Positions 37,598 to 45,717 of a stretch of 64,000 nt of DNA are shown here, one piece after another; the first letter of the stretch is position 1; each line of letters begins with the position of its first letter. The position numbers and the translations under genes are program-made. Source of the DNA: Halomonas sp. CUBES01. GTDB taxonomy: Bacteria; Pseudomonadota; Gammaproteobacteria; Pseudomonadales; Halomonadaceae. The notes under the pieces are model-generated. The model was given only the letters and a program-made list of their open reading frames with translations, was not told the origin of the DNA and ran no database searches. The DNA is taken from the NCBI RefSeq assembly GCF_020991005.1, contig NZ_JAJLLW010000005.1:124001-188000 (forward strand). The letters run 5' to 3'.

Positions 37598-37776
37598 GAC
37601 AGGCCCTCCAACCCAAGCCGGCGTACCGGCATCACAATGACTTCCTGGCAGGCAGGGTGCAAGGAAGCACCTGACGCTGTGTCAGCGCCTTGTCGCTATA
37701 TAACGCCGCTTGGGTCGAAGTTCAAGTATTACGGCCGTTTTTTCGTTTTATGATGTCAAGCGCCGGCCAGGGTGCG

Positions 37777-38214
37777 TTACTCGGCGTTCTCGCGCTGGCC
37801 CTGCAAGGCCGCCAGCGCCTGTTGGGCCTCCACCCGCTCGGTGACGTCCTTCTGCACGCCAATGTAGTACATCAGGTGATCGTCTTCATCGAACACCGGG
37901 GTAATCGAGAGCTCGTTCCAGAACATGGTGCCGTCCTTGCGGTAGTTGCGCAGGACTTGCCTGGAGGGAAGGCCATCACTCAGCGCCTCGCGAATCGCGT
38001 TCAGCGGAGCCTGGTCGCGATCCTCGTTCTGCAGGAAGCGACAGTCCCGATACAGAATTTCATCGGCGCTGTAGCCCGTCAGGCGCTCAAAGCCTTTGTT
38101 GACGTATATCAGGATGTTTTCATCGCCTTCCTGCTCAGCAACTACAATGCCGTCTTCGGAGGCGTCAACCATGCGTTCGAGCAACGCCGGGCTGATCAAG
38201 GGAGATCGTTTCAT
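37777..38214 (-). CDS. short LOV blue-light photoreceptor
   Basis: 145 residues from the ATG at 38214 (CAGGA seven bases upstream; a TTG 24 bases further up is an alternative). A single PAS/LOV domain: MVDASEDGIVVAEQEGDENILIYVN, then YRDCRFLQNEDRDQ with the flavin-adduct cysteine, RNYRKDGTMFWNELSITPV and YYIGVQKDVTERVEAQQ, which forms the C-terminal helix. It strongly resembles the short LOV proteins of Pseudomonas putida (PpSB1-LOV type). It has no output domain, so it must act by dimerisation or partner binding. Its FMN-binding N-x-N residues look intact. Confidence 0.9.
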   Translation of the reverse strand: MKRSPLISPALLERMVDASEDGIVVAEQEGDENILIYVNKGFERLTGYSADEILYRDCRFLQNEDRDQAPLNAIREALSDGLPSRQVLRNYRKDGTMFWNELSITPVFDEDDHLMYYIGVQKDVTERVEAQQALAALQGQRENAE

Positions 38215-38383
38215 CAAGGGGTCCTGTTGCAGCTCCAAACCTATCGCGGGCCGTGATCATGTTGATGGTCACGAAGCTTATGCGTCCGGGCGATATAAAT
38301 TATTATGGTAGCAAAAACGCGCTTAACAATTGCCACCTACCTACCATCATGGCGAGCGTTGCCGAGCATTGCAATCGTGAGCG

Positions 38384-39697
38384 TTACTCAACCTCAGGTA
38401 ATCGCTTTGCAGAGGCCATGGCGGCAACCGCCGTGGCGGACAACACCAGCAGCAGCGCTGCGCTGCCCAGCCACTGTGCCAGCAGGCCGATAACCCCGCC
38501 CACCACCAGCATTAGTACGCCCGTCAAGGTGTTCGATAGCGCCACATACAGCGCGCGATTGTCCTGGCTGGCCATATCCACCAGATAGGTTTTACGCCCT
38601 AGACGCACCCCGTGGTGAACAATGACCAGCAGCGCATAGACCGCCGCGTAGGGCCATATCTGCTCGGAAACGCTGGCGGGCAGCCAGGTAACGCCGGCGC
38701 CCATCAAGCAGCACAGTGCCGTCCCCACGGCGGCATCGCGCATTACCCCGCGGCTTGATTGGTCGGCGCGCTTGCCCCATACCGGGCTTGCGACCATGGC
38801 GGCGACCCCCGAGACCACGACCAGCAGGCCCAGGCCGCTCAGCTCGGTACCGCTTTGCTGCTGGCCAAGCAGCGCCAGGTAGGGCAGTGCCAATGCGCTT
38901 GATAGCAGCAGCGCCCGCGACAGGTTGAAGTGCAGAAAGGTGCGGTCTTCCTTGAGCAGCGAAAGCCCCTGTTTGATGCTGTCCCAGGCGTTTTCGCCGC
39001 CTTCCACGGCGCCGGGGGTCTCCTCAATGCGCGCGGCGCAGAGGCCGTTCACTGCCCAGCCGAGTGCGGCGAGGCCTAGCAGGGCCGCGAGGGTCAGGCT
39101 ACCGCGCGAATCGTCGAGCAGCATCAATACCGCACCCGCCGCCAGGGTCGCGCCTCCGGCAATGCTGCCGCTCCAGCCCATCAGGGTGCCCCGGCGGCGC
39201 TTGGCAATGGTCTTGCCCATCACGTCCTTGGTGGTAATGGAGGAAAGCCCGCGGGCAAGCGAGAGCATCACCAGCACCAGCAAGACCAGGCCGCCGCCCA
39301 GGCTGCCACTGCCCCATAGCGCCAGGCACGCAAGCAGCAGCGCGGCAATCGCCTGCAGGCAGGCGCCGGTCACCCACACCCATTTGCGCTGGGGCTTGAG
39401 GCGAATGAAGCCGGCGACAAAAATCTGCGGCAGCAGCGCGCCGGACTCGCGAATGGGCACCAGAAACCCCACCATCCATACCGGCGCGCCGATGAGGCCC
39501 ATCAGCCAGGGTAGCACCAGCCGGGCGCTGGATAGCTCGTCGGCCAGTTTGTTACCCAGCGCCGCCCATAAATGGAGCATGAAATTGCGCGGCTGTTCAC
39601 GGCAGGCGCTATCCGGAATGTCGTCGCACATCCGGCTGTCTTCATCGCCGGTAAGCCATTCGTAAATTCGCGATTCCGCAATATCGTGTCTAGCCAT
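38384..39697 (-). CDS. MFS transporter
   Basis: 437 residues. A hydrophilic N-terminal stretch of about 45 residues (acidic, two cysteines) precedes eleven to twelve membrane helices; the first is WLMGLIGAPVWMVGFLVPIRESGALLPQI. The middle loop has a short charged segment (AARIEETPGAVEGGENAWDSIKQ). AAGGAG precedes the ATG. Substrate unknown. Divergent from the SelT-like gene. Confidence 0.85.
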   Translation of the reverse strand: MARHDIAESRIYEWLTGDEDSRMCDDIPDSACREQPRNFMLHLWAALGNKLADELSSARLVLPWLMGLIGAPVWMVGFLVPIRESGALLPQIFVAGFIRLKPQRKWVWVTGACLQAIAALLLACLALWGSGSLGGGLVLLVLVMLSLARGLSSITTKDVMGKTIAKRRRGTLMGWSGSIAGGATLAAGAVLMLLDDSRGSLTLAALLGLAALGWAVNGLCAARIEETPGAVEGGENAWDSIKQGLSLLKEDRTFLHFNLSRALLLSSALALPYLALLGQQQSGTELSGLGLLVVVSGVAAMVASPVWGKRADQSSRGVMRDAAVGTALCCLMGAGVTWLPASVSEQIWPYAAVYALLVIVHHGVRLGRKTYLVDMASQDNRALYVALSNTLTGVLMLVVGGVIGLLAQWLGSAALLLVLSATAVAAMASAKRLPEVE

Positions 39698-39831
39698 GTG
39701 AGCTCCTTGGCGATAGTGTCCTTGGCGATCATTTTGACGCGCCCGGTGATCCAGTACACTCTTGAGGAATGTCGTCAGACATATACATTATTGATCAAGG
39801 ATAATGGCCAGTCAGGCCCGGGAGCTCAAGG

Positions 39832-40101
39832 ATGTCGCGCGTTCAAATTCGTTATTGCACTCAATGCCAGTGGCTGCTACGGAGCGCCTGGTACGCGCAG
39901 GAACTGCTCTCTACCTTTGGCGAGGCGCTCAATGAAGTGGCGCTTTCCCCCGCTCACGGCGGTACCTTTGAAATCTGGTGCGATGAGCACTTGCTGTGGG
40001 AGCGCAAGCGTGACGGTGGCTTTCCCGACATCAAGGTGCTCAAGCAACAGGTACGCAACCATGTCGAGCCTTCCCGCGACCTGGGGCACACCGACCGATG
40101 A
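39832..40101 (+). CDS. SelT/SelW/SelH (Rdx) family protein
   Basis: 89 residues. Thioredoxin-like fold with the redox motif CTQC at 9-12 in VQIRYCTQCQWLLRSAWYAQELLSTF, where selenoproteins W have Cys-x-x-Sec. Conserved GGTFEIWCDEHLLWERKRDGGFPDIKVLKQQVR follows. Probably a cytoplasmic thiol-redox protein. Its stop overlaps the start of the downstream EamA gene by four bases. Confidence 0.9.
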   Translation: MSRVQIRYCTQCQWLLRSAWYAQELLSTFGEALNEVALSPAHGGTFEIWCDEHLLWERKRDGGFPDIKVLKQQVRNHVEPSRDLGHTDR

Positions 40102-40964
40102 ACCAAGATCGTCGAGCGATTCTCTATGGCCTGGGGGCGGTGGCCCTTTGGTCCACCGTTGCCACCGCCTTCAAGGTGGCGCTGGCCTGGATGTCGCCGC
40201 TGGAGCTCATGTGGCTGGCATCGCTGGTGTCCTGGGCGCTGATGGGCGCCATCGTGGTCTATCAAGGCCACGCCAGAGTGGCGCTGAGCAAAGGCTGGAA
40301 GACCGCCGCCTGGGCCGGTCTGATGAACCCGGTGGGCTATTACCTGGTACTGTTTGCCGCCTATGACCGGCTGCCCGGCCAGGAGGCCATGGCGCTCAAC
40401 TACACTTGGGCGCTGGCCATGGCGTTTCTGGCGGTGCCATTGCTTGGCCACCGCCTGACCCGCACGGATGTGGCCGCCGGGCTGGTCGCCTACTCGGGCG
40501 TATGGGTGATAGCCACCCGTGGCGATGTGTTCAACGTCAATTTTGCCGACCCTCTCGGCGTGGTTTTTGCCCTGGCGTCCACGCTGCTATGGGCGCTTTA
40601 CTGGCTGCTCAACGCCCGCGACAAGCGCCCGCCGCTGGTCGGCCAGTGGCAGAACTTTACCGTCGGCCTGCCGGTACTCACGCTGCTGCTGTTAGGGGGC
40701 CCTGGCTTTCAATGGCACAGCGGCCCGGCACTGCTGGCCGGTATCTACGTCGGGCTGTTCGAGATGGGAATCGCGTTCATCCTGTGGCAGCTGGCGGTAC
40801 ACAAGGTCTCGCGCACCGCCAAGGTGTCGAACCTGATCTTTCTGTCGCCGCCGGTGTCATTAGTTTTATTGGCGTTGGTAGTGGGTGAAGCAATACGAGC
40901 TTCAACATTGGCCGGGCTCGTATTAATACTTGTTGGCTTGGCGTTGCAACAGCGTCGCAAGTGA
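40098..40964 (+). CDS. DMT/EamA-family transporter
   Basis: 288 residues, ten predicted helices in two EamA repeats (ILYGLGAVALWSTVATAFKVAL; LGVVFALASTLLWALYWLLNARD; LSPPVSLVLLALVVGEAI). Coupled (ATGA overlap) to the SelT-like gene. Substrate unknown. The last ~100 bases already drop in GC content, marking the left edge of the cellulose island. Confidence 0.85.
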   Translation: MNQDRRAILYGLGAVALWSTVATAFKVALAWMSPLELMWLASLVSWALMGAIVVYQGHARVALSKGWKTAAWAGLMNPVGYYLVLFAAYDRLPGQEAMALNYTWALAMAFLAVPLLGHRLTRTDVAAGLVAYSGVWVIATRGDVFNVNFADPLGVVFALASTLLWALYWLLNARDKRPPLVGQWQNFTVGLPVLTLLLLGGPGFQWHSGPALLAGIYVGLFEMGIAFILWQLAVHKVSRTAKVSNLIFLSPPVSLVLLALVVGEAIRASTLAGLVLILVGLALQQRRK

Positions 40965-40970
40965 TTGTTT

Positions 40971-41044
40971 TTTTCGTCACCTATTGAATGATGAGTGCAG
41001 GTCATATAAAAGTATCAAAAAATTAGGGTCACAGTACTTTTCAG
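40971..41044 (+). repeat. bcs upstream repeat, copy A (promoter region)
   Basis: AT-rich segment homologous, almost without gaps, to 44229-44304. Both have TTGAATGAT, then 17 bases later GTCATATAAAAGTAT, then an A-run and (A)GGGT(C/G)AC(A/G)GTA. The TTGAAT and TATAAA-like boxes suggest promoters. Here it precedes the decayed operon copy. The rest of 40965-41169 has no gene. Confidence 0.7.
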
Positions 41045-41169
41045 AGGAGAAGACAAAGAGTGCCCAATGAGATTTCCCGTGTGAAGTGATATCACCTTTT
41101 CCTTGCACAGGCGTCTTTAAAGGCTATGCAAATAGCAATAACGCAGGGCTATGGAAAACTAGTCGTATA

Positions 41170-41328
41170 CACACCGAGATGACGCTGTAACCTGGGTAAT
41201 GGTAAGCAACTTCTATTTGTATGCGTTAATCTTTAATGATCAATTTTTTGGAGTAGATTTTGAATAGCCTGGTGATAGTAGAACGAAGCGTGGATGCTTG
41301 CTTTAGTATTCAAGGAGGAAGTGTGTAG
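41170..41328 (+). pseudogene. relic of the 3' end of bcsQ
   Basis: The segment just before bcsA copy 1 aligns with the end of the intact bcsQ (about 45550-45716). Nucleotide matches include the TATACA..CG.GATG.CGCTGTA-type stretch near 41171-41200 and AATGATC near 41236. The last 22 codons (41263-41328, then TAG) read NSLVIVERSVDACFSIQGGSV against DNLARVTLSTNARFSSQGRGI in bcsQ. Stops and gaps upstream show that it is dead. It proves that the upstream bcsA came from a duplicated bcsQ-bcsA unit. Confidence 0.75.
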
Positions 41329-41329
41329 C

Positions 41330-43678
41330 ATGGAGAAGTCTTTATATAAGTGCTGGGTCGCTTTATTTGTTTTTTTCTATAGTATCGTCTTCACCTTAGT
41401 CATTACAACACCTATGAGTTTAGAAAATCAATGGGTGTTTGGTGGTATGACAGCTTTTCTGCTTATATGTATGGGTAAAACGGGCTCCAGACGTTTTCGT
41501 CTAGCTATGGTACTTTTGACGGCTATTACGTCTACCAGGTACATGTATTGGCGTGTCACGGAAACACTCGTTACAGAAGGGTTTGCAGAGGCCGTATTGA
41601 GCTTAGGTTTGTTAGCGGCTGAATGCTATGCCTGGCTCGTACTAATTATCAGTTTCTTTCAAACCGGAAGGCTTCTAGAAAGAAAAATCGTTCCGTTACC
41701 TGACGAGACATCTGAATGGCCGACGGTTGATGTCTATATTCCCACTTATAATGAAGGGATGGAGGTTGTCAGGGATAGTGTGCTGGCAGCTCAAAATCTG
41801 GACTATCCAAGTAACAAGTTAAATATTTATCTGTTAGACGATGGGAAAAGACCAGAGTTTGGTGCTTTTGCCTCTAAGGCAGGTGTGGGCTATATCACGC
41901 GTGATAATAACGAGCATGCCAAAGCGGGTAACTTGAATAACGCTCTCAAGGTTACGAGCGGCGAGCTGATTTGTATATTTGATTGTGACCACATCACAAC
42001 AAGAGCTTTTTTACAAGCAACGGTAGGTGCTTTTTTAGACGACGAAAACTTGGCGCTGATTCAGACGCCACATCATTTTTATTCGCCTGATCCTTTTGAG
42101 CGCAACCTAGCCAGTGGTCGCGATATACCGCATGAAGGCAACCTTTTTTACGGCGCAATTCAAAAAGGCAACGATTATTGGAATGCCACTTTTTTCTGCG
42201 GCTCATGTGCGGTAATACGTCGCTCCGCTTTGCACGATACGGGCGGGTTTGCCGTTGAGACGGTTACTGAGGATGCACATACGGCCTTGAAACTTCAGCG
42301 GAAAGGGTGGTCAACTGCGTATTTGGGCATACCCTTGGCGGCTGGTTTGGCAACCGAGCGCCTATCACTGCACATTGTTCAGCGCGCACGTTGGGCGAGG
42401 GGGATGACGCAAATAATGCGTAGGGATAACCCCTTGCTTGGCGCTGGCCTGACATTTGCTCAGCGGTTATGTTATCTGAACGCCTTGCTCCATTTTCAGT
42501 TCCCTCTAGCGCGTTTTGTGTTTTTGACAGCGCCGTTAGCTTATTTATTATTTGGCTTGAATATAATCGAAGCCTCTCCCCAGGCTATTGCAGCGTATGT
42601 GTTGCCACACTTGTTTGGAGTGGTTTACACCAACGCTAAGCTGGTGGGTCGTTACCGCTATACGTTCTGGAACGAGATTTACGAAACGGTGTTAACCTTC
42701 CATCTGTTAAAGCCAACGTTGGTGACACTGTTTGATCCCAAGCGTGGGAAGTTTGATGTGACCGATAAAGGGGGTGTTTTAGCCCATAGTTTTTTTGATT
42801 TTAATGCTTTGCGACCGCATCTTTTTGTATTAGTGCTGCTGTTAGCTGGGGTTATATGGAGTACGTTTCGGCTTGTTTGGTGGAATTCGGGTGATGAACA
42901 GCTGAGCGTTCTGCTGTTTAACGTTATTTGGGCATCGTTCAGCGCGCTTTTCCTTCTGGCGGCGGTCGCCGTAGGGAGTGAACAAAAACAGGTAAGGGAG
43001 TATGTGCGAATTGATCTGGAGGTTCCTGCGGTTATTCATCTTGAAGGTGAATATACATTAATGACATCCACCCAAAACCTATCTATGGGTGGTGTTCAAC
43101 TTGAAACACCTCCAGGTCTGCCTGGTGATGCTTATATAGAATATATAGAAATGTCGTTTGATAATAGGCCAATGCTTTTTCCTGTCGAAATGGTTATGCA
43201 AGATAAGAACCATATACGGCTGAAATTTCATGATTTGCATGTAAACCAGAGACGCGAGCTAGTTAAGCTGGTGATGGGAAGAGCCGATTCCTGGCTAGAA
43301 AAAGGAGAGGTGCACCAAGACAAACCGATTCGTTCGATTATCACCGTTGTTCGAGCAGTGGCAGGTTTGTTTTTCAAACGTTGGAAGGAGCACACACTTT
43401 TCAGTGGTGGTGCGGGTGGCGGTCAAAAGAGCCGAGCAATGGCCAGCAATGGCATTACCAGTGGAGCGGTAGCGACGACATCAAAAAGTATGTGGGCTTG
43501 GAGAGCACTCCTGGTTGCTTTGATTGTGTTAGGTATTATTTCAAGCCAACGGGCGTGGAGCCTAACACCCGGTGAAGGGCGCTTACCTCTCGATAACCAG
43601 ATATTACAAAGCGTGAACAAAGAATGCAGCGCTACCGATGCGACAGACAACGATGTCGTGAAAGACGCCGCAACATAA
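41330..43678 (+). CDS. bcsA: cellulose synthase catalytic subunit BcsA, copy 1 (cut-off BcsAB)
   Basis: 782 residues, roughly 93% identical by eye to the first 745 residues of the fused BcsAB at 45718. GT2 domain residues are kept: DDG at 170-172, DCDH at 218-221, TED with D315, and QRARW at 351-355. The PilZ domain has RxxxR (REYVR) and NLSMGG, so c-di-GMP activation is expected. The chain continues through the hydrophobic segment that serves BcsB as signal/anchor (WRALLVALIVLGIISSQRAWS), then diverges and stops 38 residues later. It therefore lacks BcsB. AAGGAGG lies 11 bases upstream. Whether it is expressed and pairs with another BcsB is unknown. Confidence 0.88.
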   Translation: MEKSLYKCWVALFVFFYSIVFTLVITTPMSLENQWVFGGMTAFLLICMGKTGSRRFRLAMVLLTAITSTRYMYWRVTETLVTEGFAEAVLSLGLLAAECYAWLVLIISFFQTGRLLERKIVPLPDETSEWPTVDVYIPTYNEGMEVVRDSVLAAQNLDYPSNKLNIYLLDDGKRPEFGAFASKAGVGYITRDNNEHAKAGNLNNALKVTSGELICIFDCDHITTRAFLQATVGAFLDDENLALIQTPHHFYSPDPFERNLASGRDIPHEGNLFYGAIQKGNDYWNATFFCGSCAVIRRSALHDTGGFAVETVTEDAHTALKLQRKGWSTAYLGIPLAAGLATERLSLHIVQRARWARGMTQIMRRDNPLLGAGLTFAQRLCYLNALLHFQFPLARFVFLTAPLAYLLFGLNIIEASPQAIAAYVLPHLFGVVYTNAKLVGRYRYTFWNEIYETVLTFHLLKPTLVTLFDPKRGKFDVTDKGGVLAHSFFDFNALRPHLFVLVLLLAGVIWSTFRLVWWNSGDEQLSVLLFNVIWASFSALFLLAAVAVGSEQKQVREYVRIDLEVPAVIHLEGEYTLMTSTQNLSMGGVQLETPPGLPGDAYIEYIEMSFDNRPMLFPVEMVMQDKNHIRLKFHDLHVNQRRELVKLVMGRADSWLEKGEVHQDKPIRSIITVVRAVAGLFFKRWKEHTLFSGGAGGGQKSRAMASNGITSGAVATTSKSMWAWRALLVALIVLGIISSQRAWSLTPGEGRLPLDNQILQSVNKECSATDATDNDVVKDAAT

Positions 43679-44228
43679 CCAAGGCACGGAATAAGCGCCG
43701 TGTCCGCCTGATAAGTGGCTACCCAAAAGCATTGCCAGCGCACGTTATTGGCGTATGTGGTATCCAATAAGTACTACGGTGTCTTACCGTTTTAACGGCA
43801 ATGCCAGGTCTTTGCGTGCTATGGGCTGACATCTTTGCAACAGCATCTTGGCCCACTGGATGGCGCAGGTAAGAGCGCATTGAACCGCCATGCTGATCGA
43901 GGTTTACGCCAGCTTTGGCTGGCGACTCCCCTGATTCAATCCGTTGAGGAAACGCTCCAAGTCAAAGGCATTGCTCGTCACTTTAAATGAGGTCGAAGGG
44001 AACGGGTGTCAGACCAACACCACGCATTCGCGACAGTGCCGACCTTCAGTAATGATGACTCCCGCACGCTTTAACCCTGTGAAGTGGGAAGAGACGTCAT
44101 CTGGCTGAAGATGACGGCCTAAGCGTGATGATTGGATCGCATGCCTCGTCTGTTTTGGCTAGGTCTTGCAACAGTATTGCGAGGGTATGTGTACTTTTGT
44201 GTACTAGTATTGCCCAACGTATATTTTT
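43679..44228 (+). other. region without an intact gene behind bcsA copy 1
   Basis: About 550 bases between bcsA copy 1 and the second promoter repeat. Only a short open stretch is noticeable (about 43808-43990), encoding a 63-residue fragment that ends in LIQSVEETLQVKGIARHFK; it has no start and I do not recognise it. It could be the scar of the deletion or of an insertion element, but I see no terminal inverted repeats. Confidence 0.4.
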
Positions 44229-44304
44229 TTTTCATCACCCCTTGAATGATAGCCGTAAGTCATATAAAAGTATTAAAAATATAAGGGTGACGGTATTCAC
44301 TCAG
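44229..44304 (+). repeat. bcs upstream repeat, copy B (promoter of the intact operon)
   Basis: Homologue of 40971-41044, with TTGAATGAT at 44242-44250 and GTCATATAAAAGTAT at 44259-44273. It precedes the bcsR/P-like gene by about 85 bases and is the probable promoter of the functional cellulose operon. Nothing else is visible up to 44388. Confidence 0.7.
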
Positions 44305-44388
44305 CTCCAAGGAAAAGGAACGTTCAACGCGACTGACCGTGTAATGACCGTCATCATAGCCGTTACCTTTGGGGTCAGAGTGTTGATT

Positions 44389-44937
44389 ATGCAAAAAGAT
44401 ACCGATATAGAGGCGTTAAAAGGGCAGGCGGATCGAGAATTCGAGTATAGACAGTTTGAAAAGGGGGCGAGAACCAGCAGTAACAAGAGTCGTTGGAAGC
44501 TACTTGAGGGTGTCACAAACTGGTCACCTGGTTTGAAGTCGACACCTCGGCATCGTACGGCTATCAAAGATGAGTCCAGGCTTGATGGCGATGGCCGGGA
44601 ATCACCTGGACAAGCGACGCAAGTAACTCAGCATGAAATGGGTGTGCCGCCATTGCTGGCGGAAGCGCCTGTTCCAAAGCATGATCTCTTCAAGGCAACG
44701 TCTCCCTTGCCGGATACCTCTGCCGAAGAAGCACCCGTTCACCGAATGAATGAACAGCAACAGGCGCCAGAAGGTGCTAATGATGGTCATCATTTGCCTC
44801 CGTCGAGTTCATCAACCAAAGCAGCATCAGCTCAGTCTTTCGGAGGTCTGTTCAAAGATTACGCCGATGATGGTCAAGATACCAAAAGTGCCCGTAATAC
44901 TCCTTTAAAAGATTTACTAAGGCAAATTGACTCATGA
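44389..44937 (+). CDS. BcsR/BcsP-like cellulose biosynthesis accessory protein
   Basis: About 182 residues from the ATG at 44389; the open frame begins at 44125 but its first part runs through the promoter repeat. The N-terminus DIEALKGQADREFEYRQF...SRWKLLEGV matches the pattern of BcsR (DIxALKxxF...Y...RWxLL). A long polar, proline-rich middle follows and the end is FGGLFKDYAD...PLKDLLRQI, as in BcsP proteins. These small factors bind BcsQ and regulate or localise the synthase. Its stop overlaps bcsQ (ATGA). Confidence 0.65.
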   Translation: MQKDTDIEALKGQADREFEYRQFEKGARTSSNKSRWKLLEGVTNWSPGLKSTPRHRTAIKDESRLDGDGRESPGQATQVTQHEMGVPPLLAEAPVPKHDLFKATSPLPDTSAEEAPVHRMNEQQQAPEGANDGHHLPPSSSSTKAASAQSFGGLFKDYADDGQDTKSARNTPLKDLLRQIDS

Positions 44938-45716
44938 CTTTGATTTGTATGACATCGCCTAAAGGTGGGGTTGGTAAGACAACGCTAACAGCTAATTTAG
45001 CGTACACATTTCAACGCCAGGGTAAGCATGTCACCGTAATTGATTTTGATAGCCAAGATGCTCTTAAGCTACACTTTGGCTTTTCATTTGATGACACCGA
45101 AGGCTTTGTGGCTGAAGGTCAACAGCTTTCGTCTTGGGAAAATCTCGTTATACAGACTCATAATGGTATTAACGTGCTGCCTTATGGAAGGGCCAGTCGC
45201 GAAGACCGGTTGGCTTTTGAGAACTATTTAAAGACTCCGGGAAAGCTGGAAGAAGCGCTTTTTCCTTTTTATCAAGGAGAAAACAATGTGCTGCTTGTTG
45301 ACTTGCCTCCAGGGCATTCGGGAGCATTGGACGCTCTCTCAAGACTGAACCCGATATTTCTCACCATATTAATGGCAGATGGTTCGTCGTTGGCAGTGCT
45401 GCCAACCATAGAGAATGGTGATTTCTTTCCTGTGGAAGTAGAGGATAATATCTATTTCGTCATCAATCAGCTTGATATGCGTCAGCGCCTAAGTGTCGAT
45501 GTATATGACTTGTTAAGAAGCCGGTTAGGGCCGTTATTGCTAGGTTCTATACATCGGGATGCTGCTGTACCCGAGGCGCTGGCAGCGCAAACATCCATCT
45601 TTCAACATGCGTACTCATCTTCTGTTATCAATGATCTTGAGCAAATAGTAGATAACCTGGCAAGGGTAACACTGAGTACGAATGCTCGCTTTAGCAGTCA
45701 AGGAAGGGGCATTTAG
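44934..45716 (+). CDS. bcsQ: cellulose synthesis ATPase BcsQ
   Basis: 260 residues, ParA/MinD-type ATPase. Deviant Walker A SPKGGVGKTTL at 8-18, DFDSQDALKLHFG (switch I), LLVDLPPGHSGALDAL (Walker B). In E. coli BcsQ with BcsR stabilises the synthase and places it at the pole. Both ends overlap or abut neighbours: ATGA with the BcsR/P-like gene and a 1-base gap to bcsAB. Confidence 0.92.
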   Translation: MTLICMTSPKGGVGKTTLTANLAYTFQRQGKHVTVIDFDSQDALKLHFGFSFDDTEGFVAEGQQLSSWENLVIQTHNGINVLPYGRASREDRLAFENYLKTPGKLEEALFPFYQGENNVLLVDLPPGHSGALDALSRLNPIFLTILMADGSSLAVLPTIENGDFFPVEVEDNIYFVINQLDMRQRLSVDVYDLLRSRLGPLLLGSIHRDAAVPEALAAQTSIFQHAYSSSVINDLEQIVDNLARVTLSTNARFSSQGRGI

Positions 45717-45717
45717 T

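Noticed and set aside
44125..44388. N-terminal extension of the BcsR/P-like protein
   Set aside because: This part of the frame is translated promoter repeat and leader; the BcsR pattern begins at the ATG at 44389.
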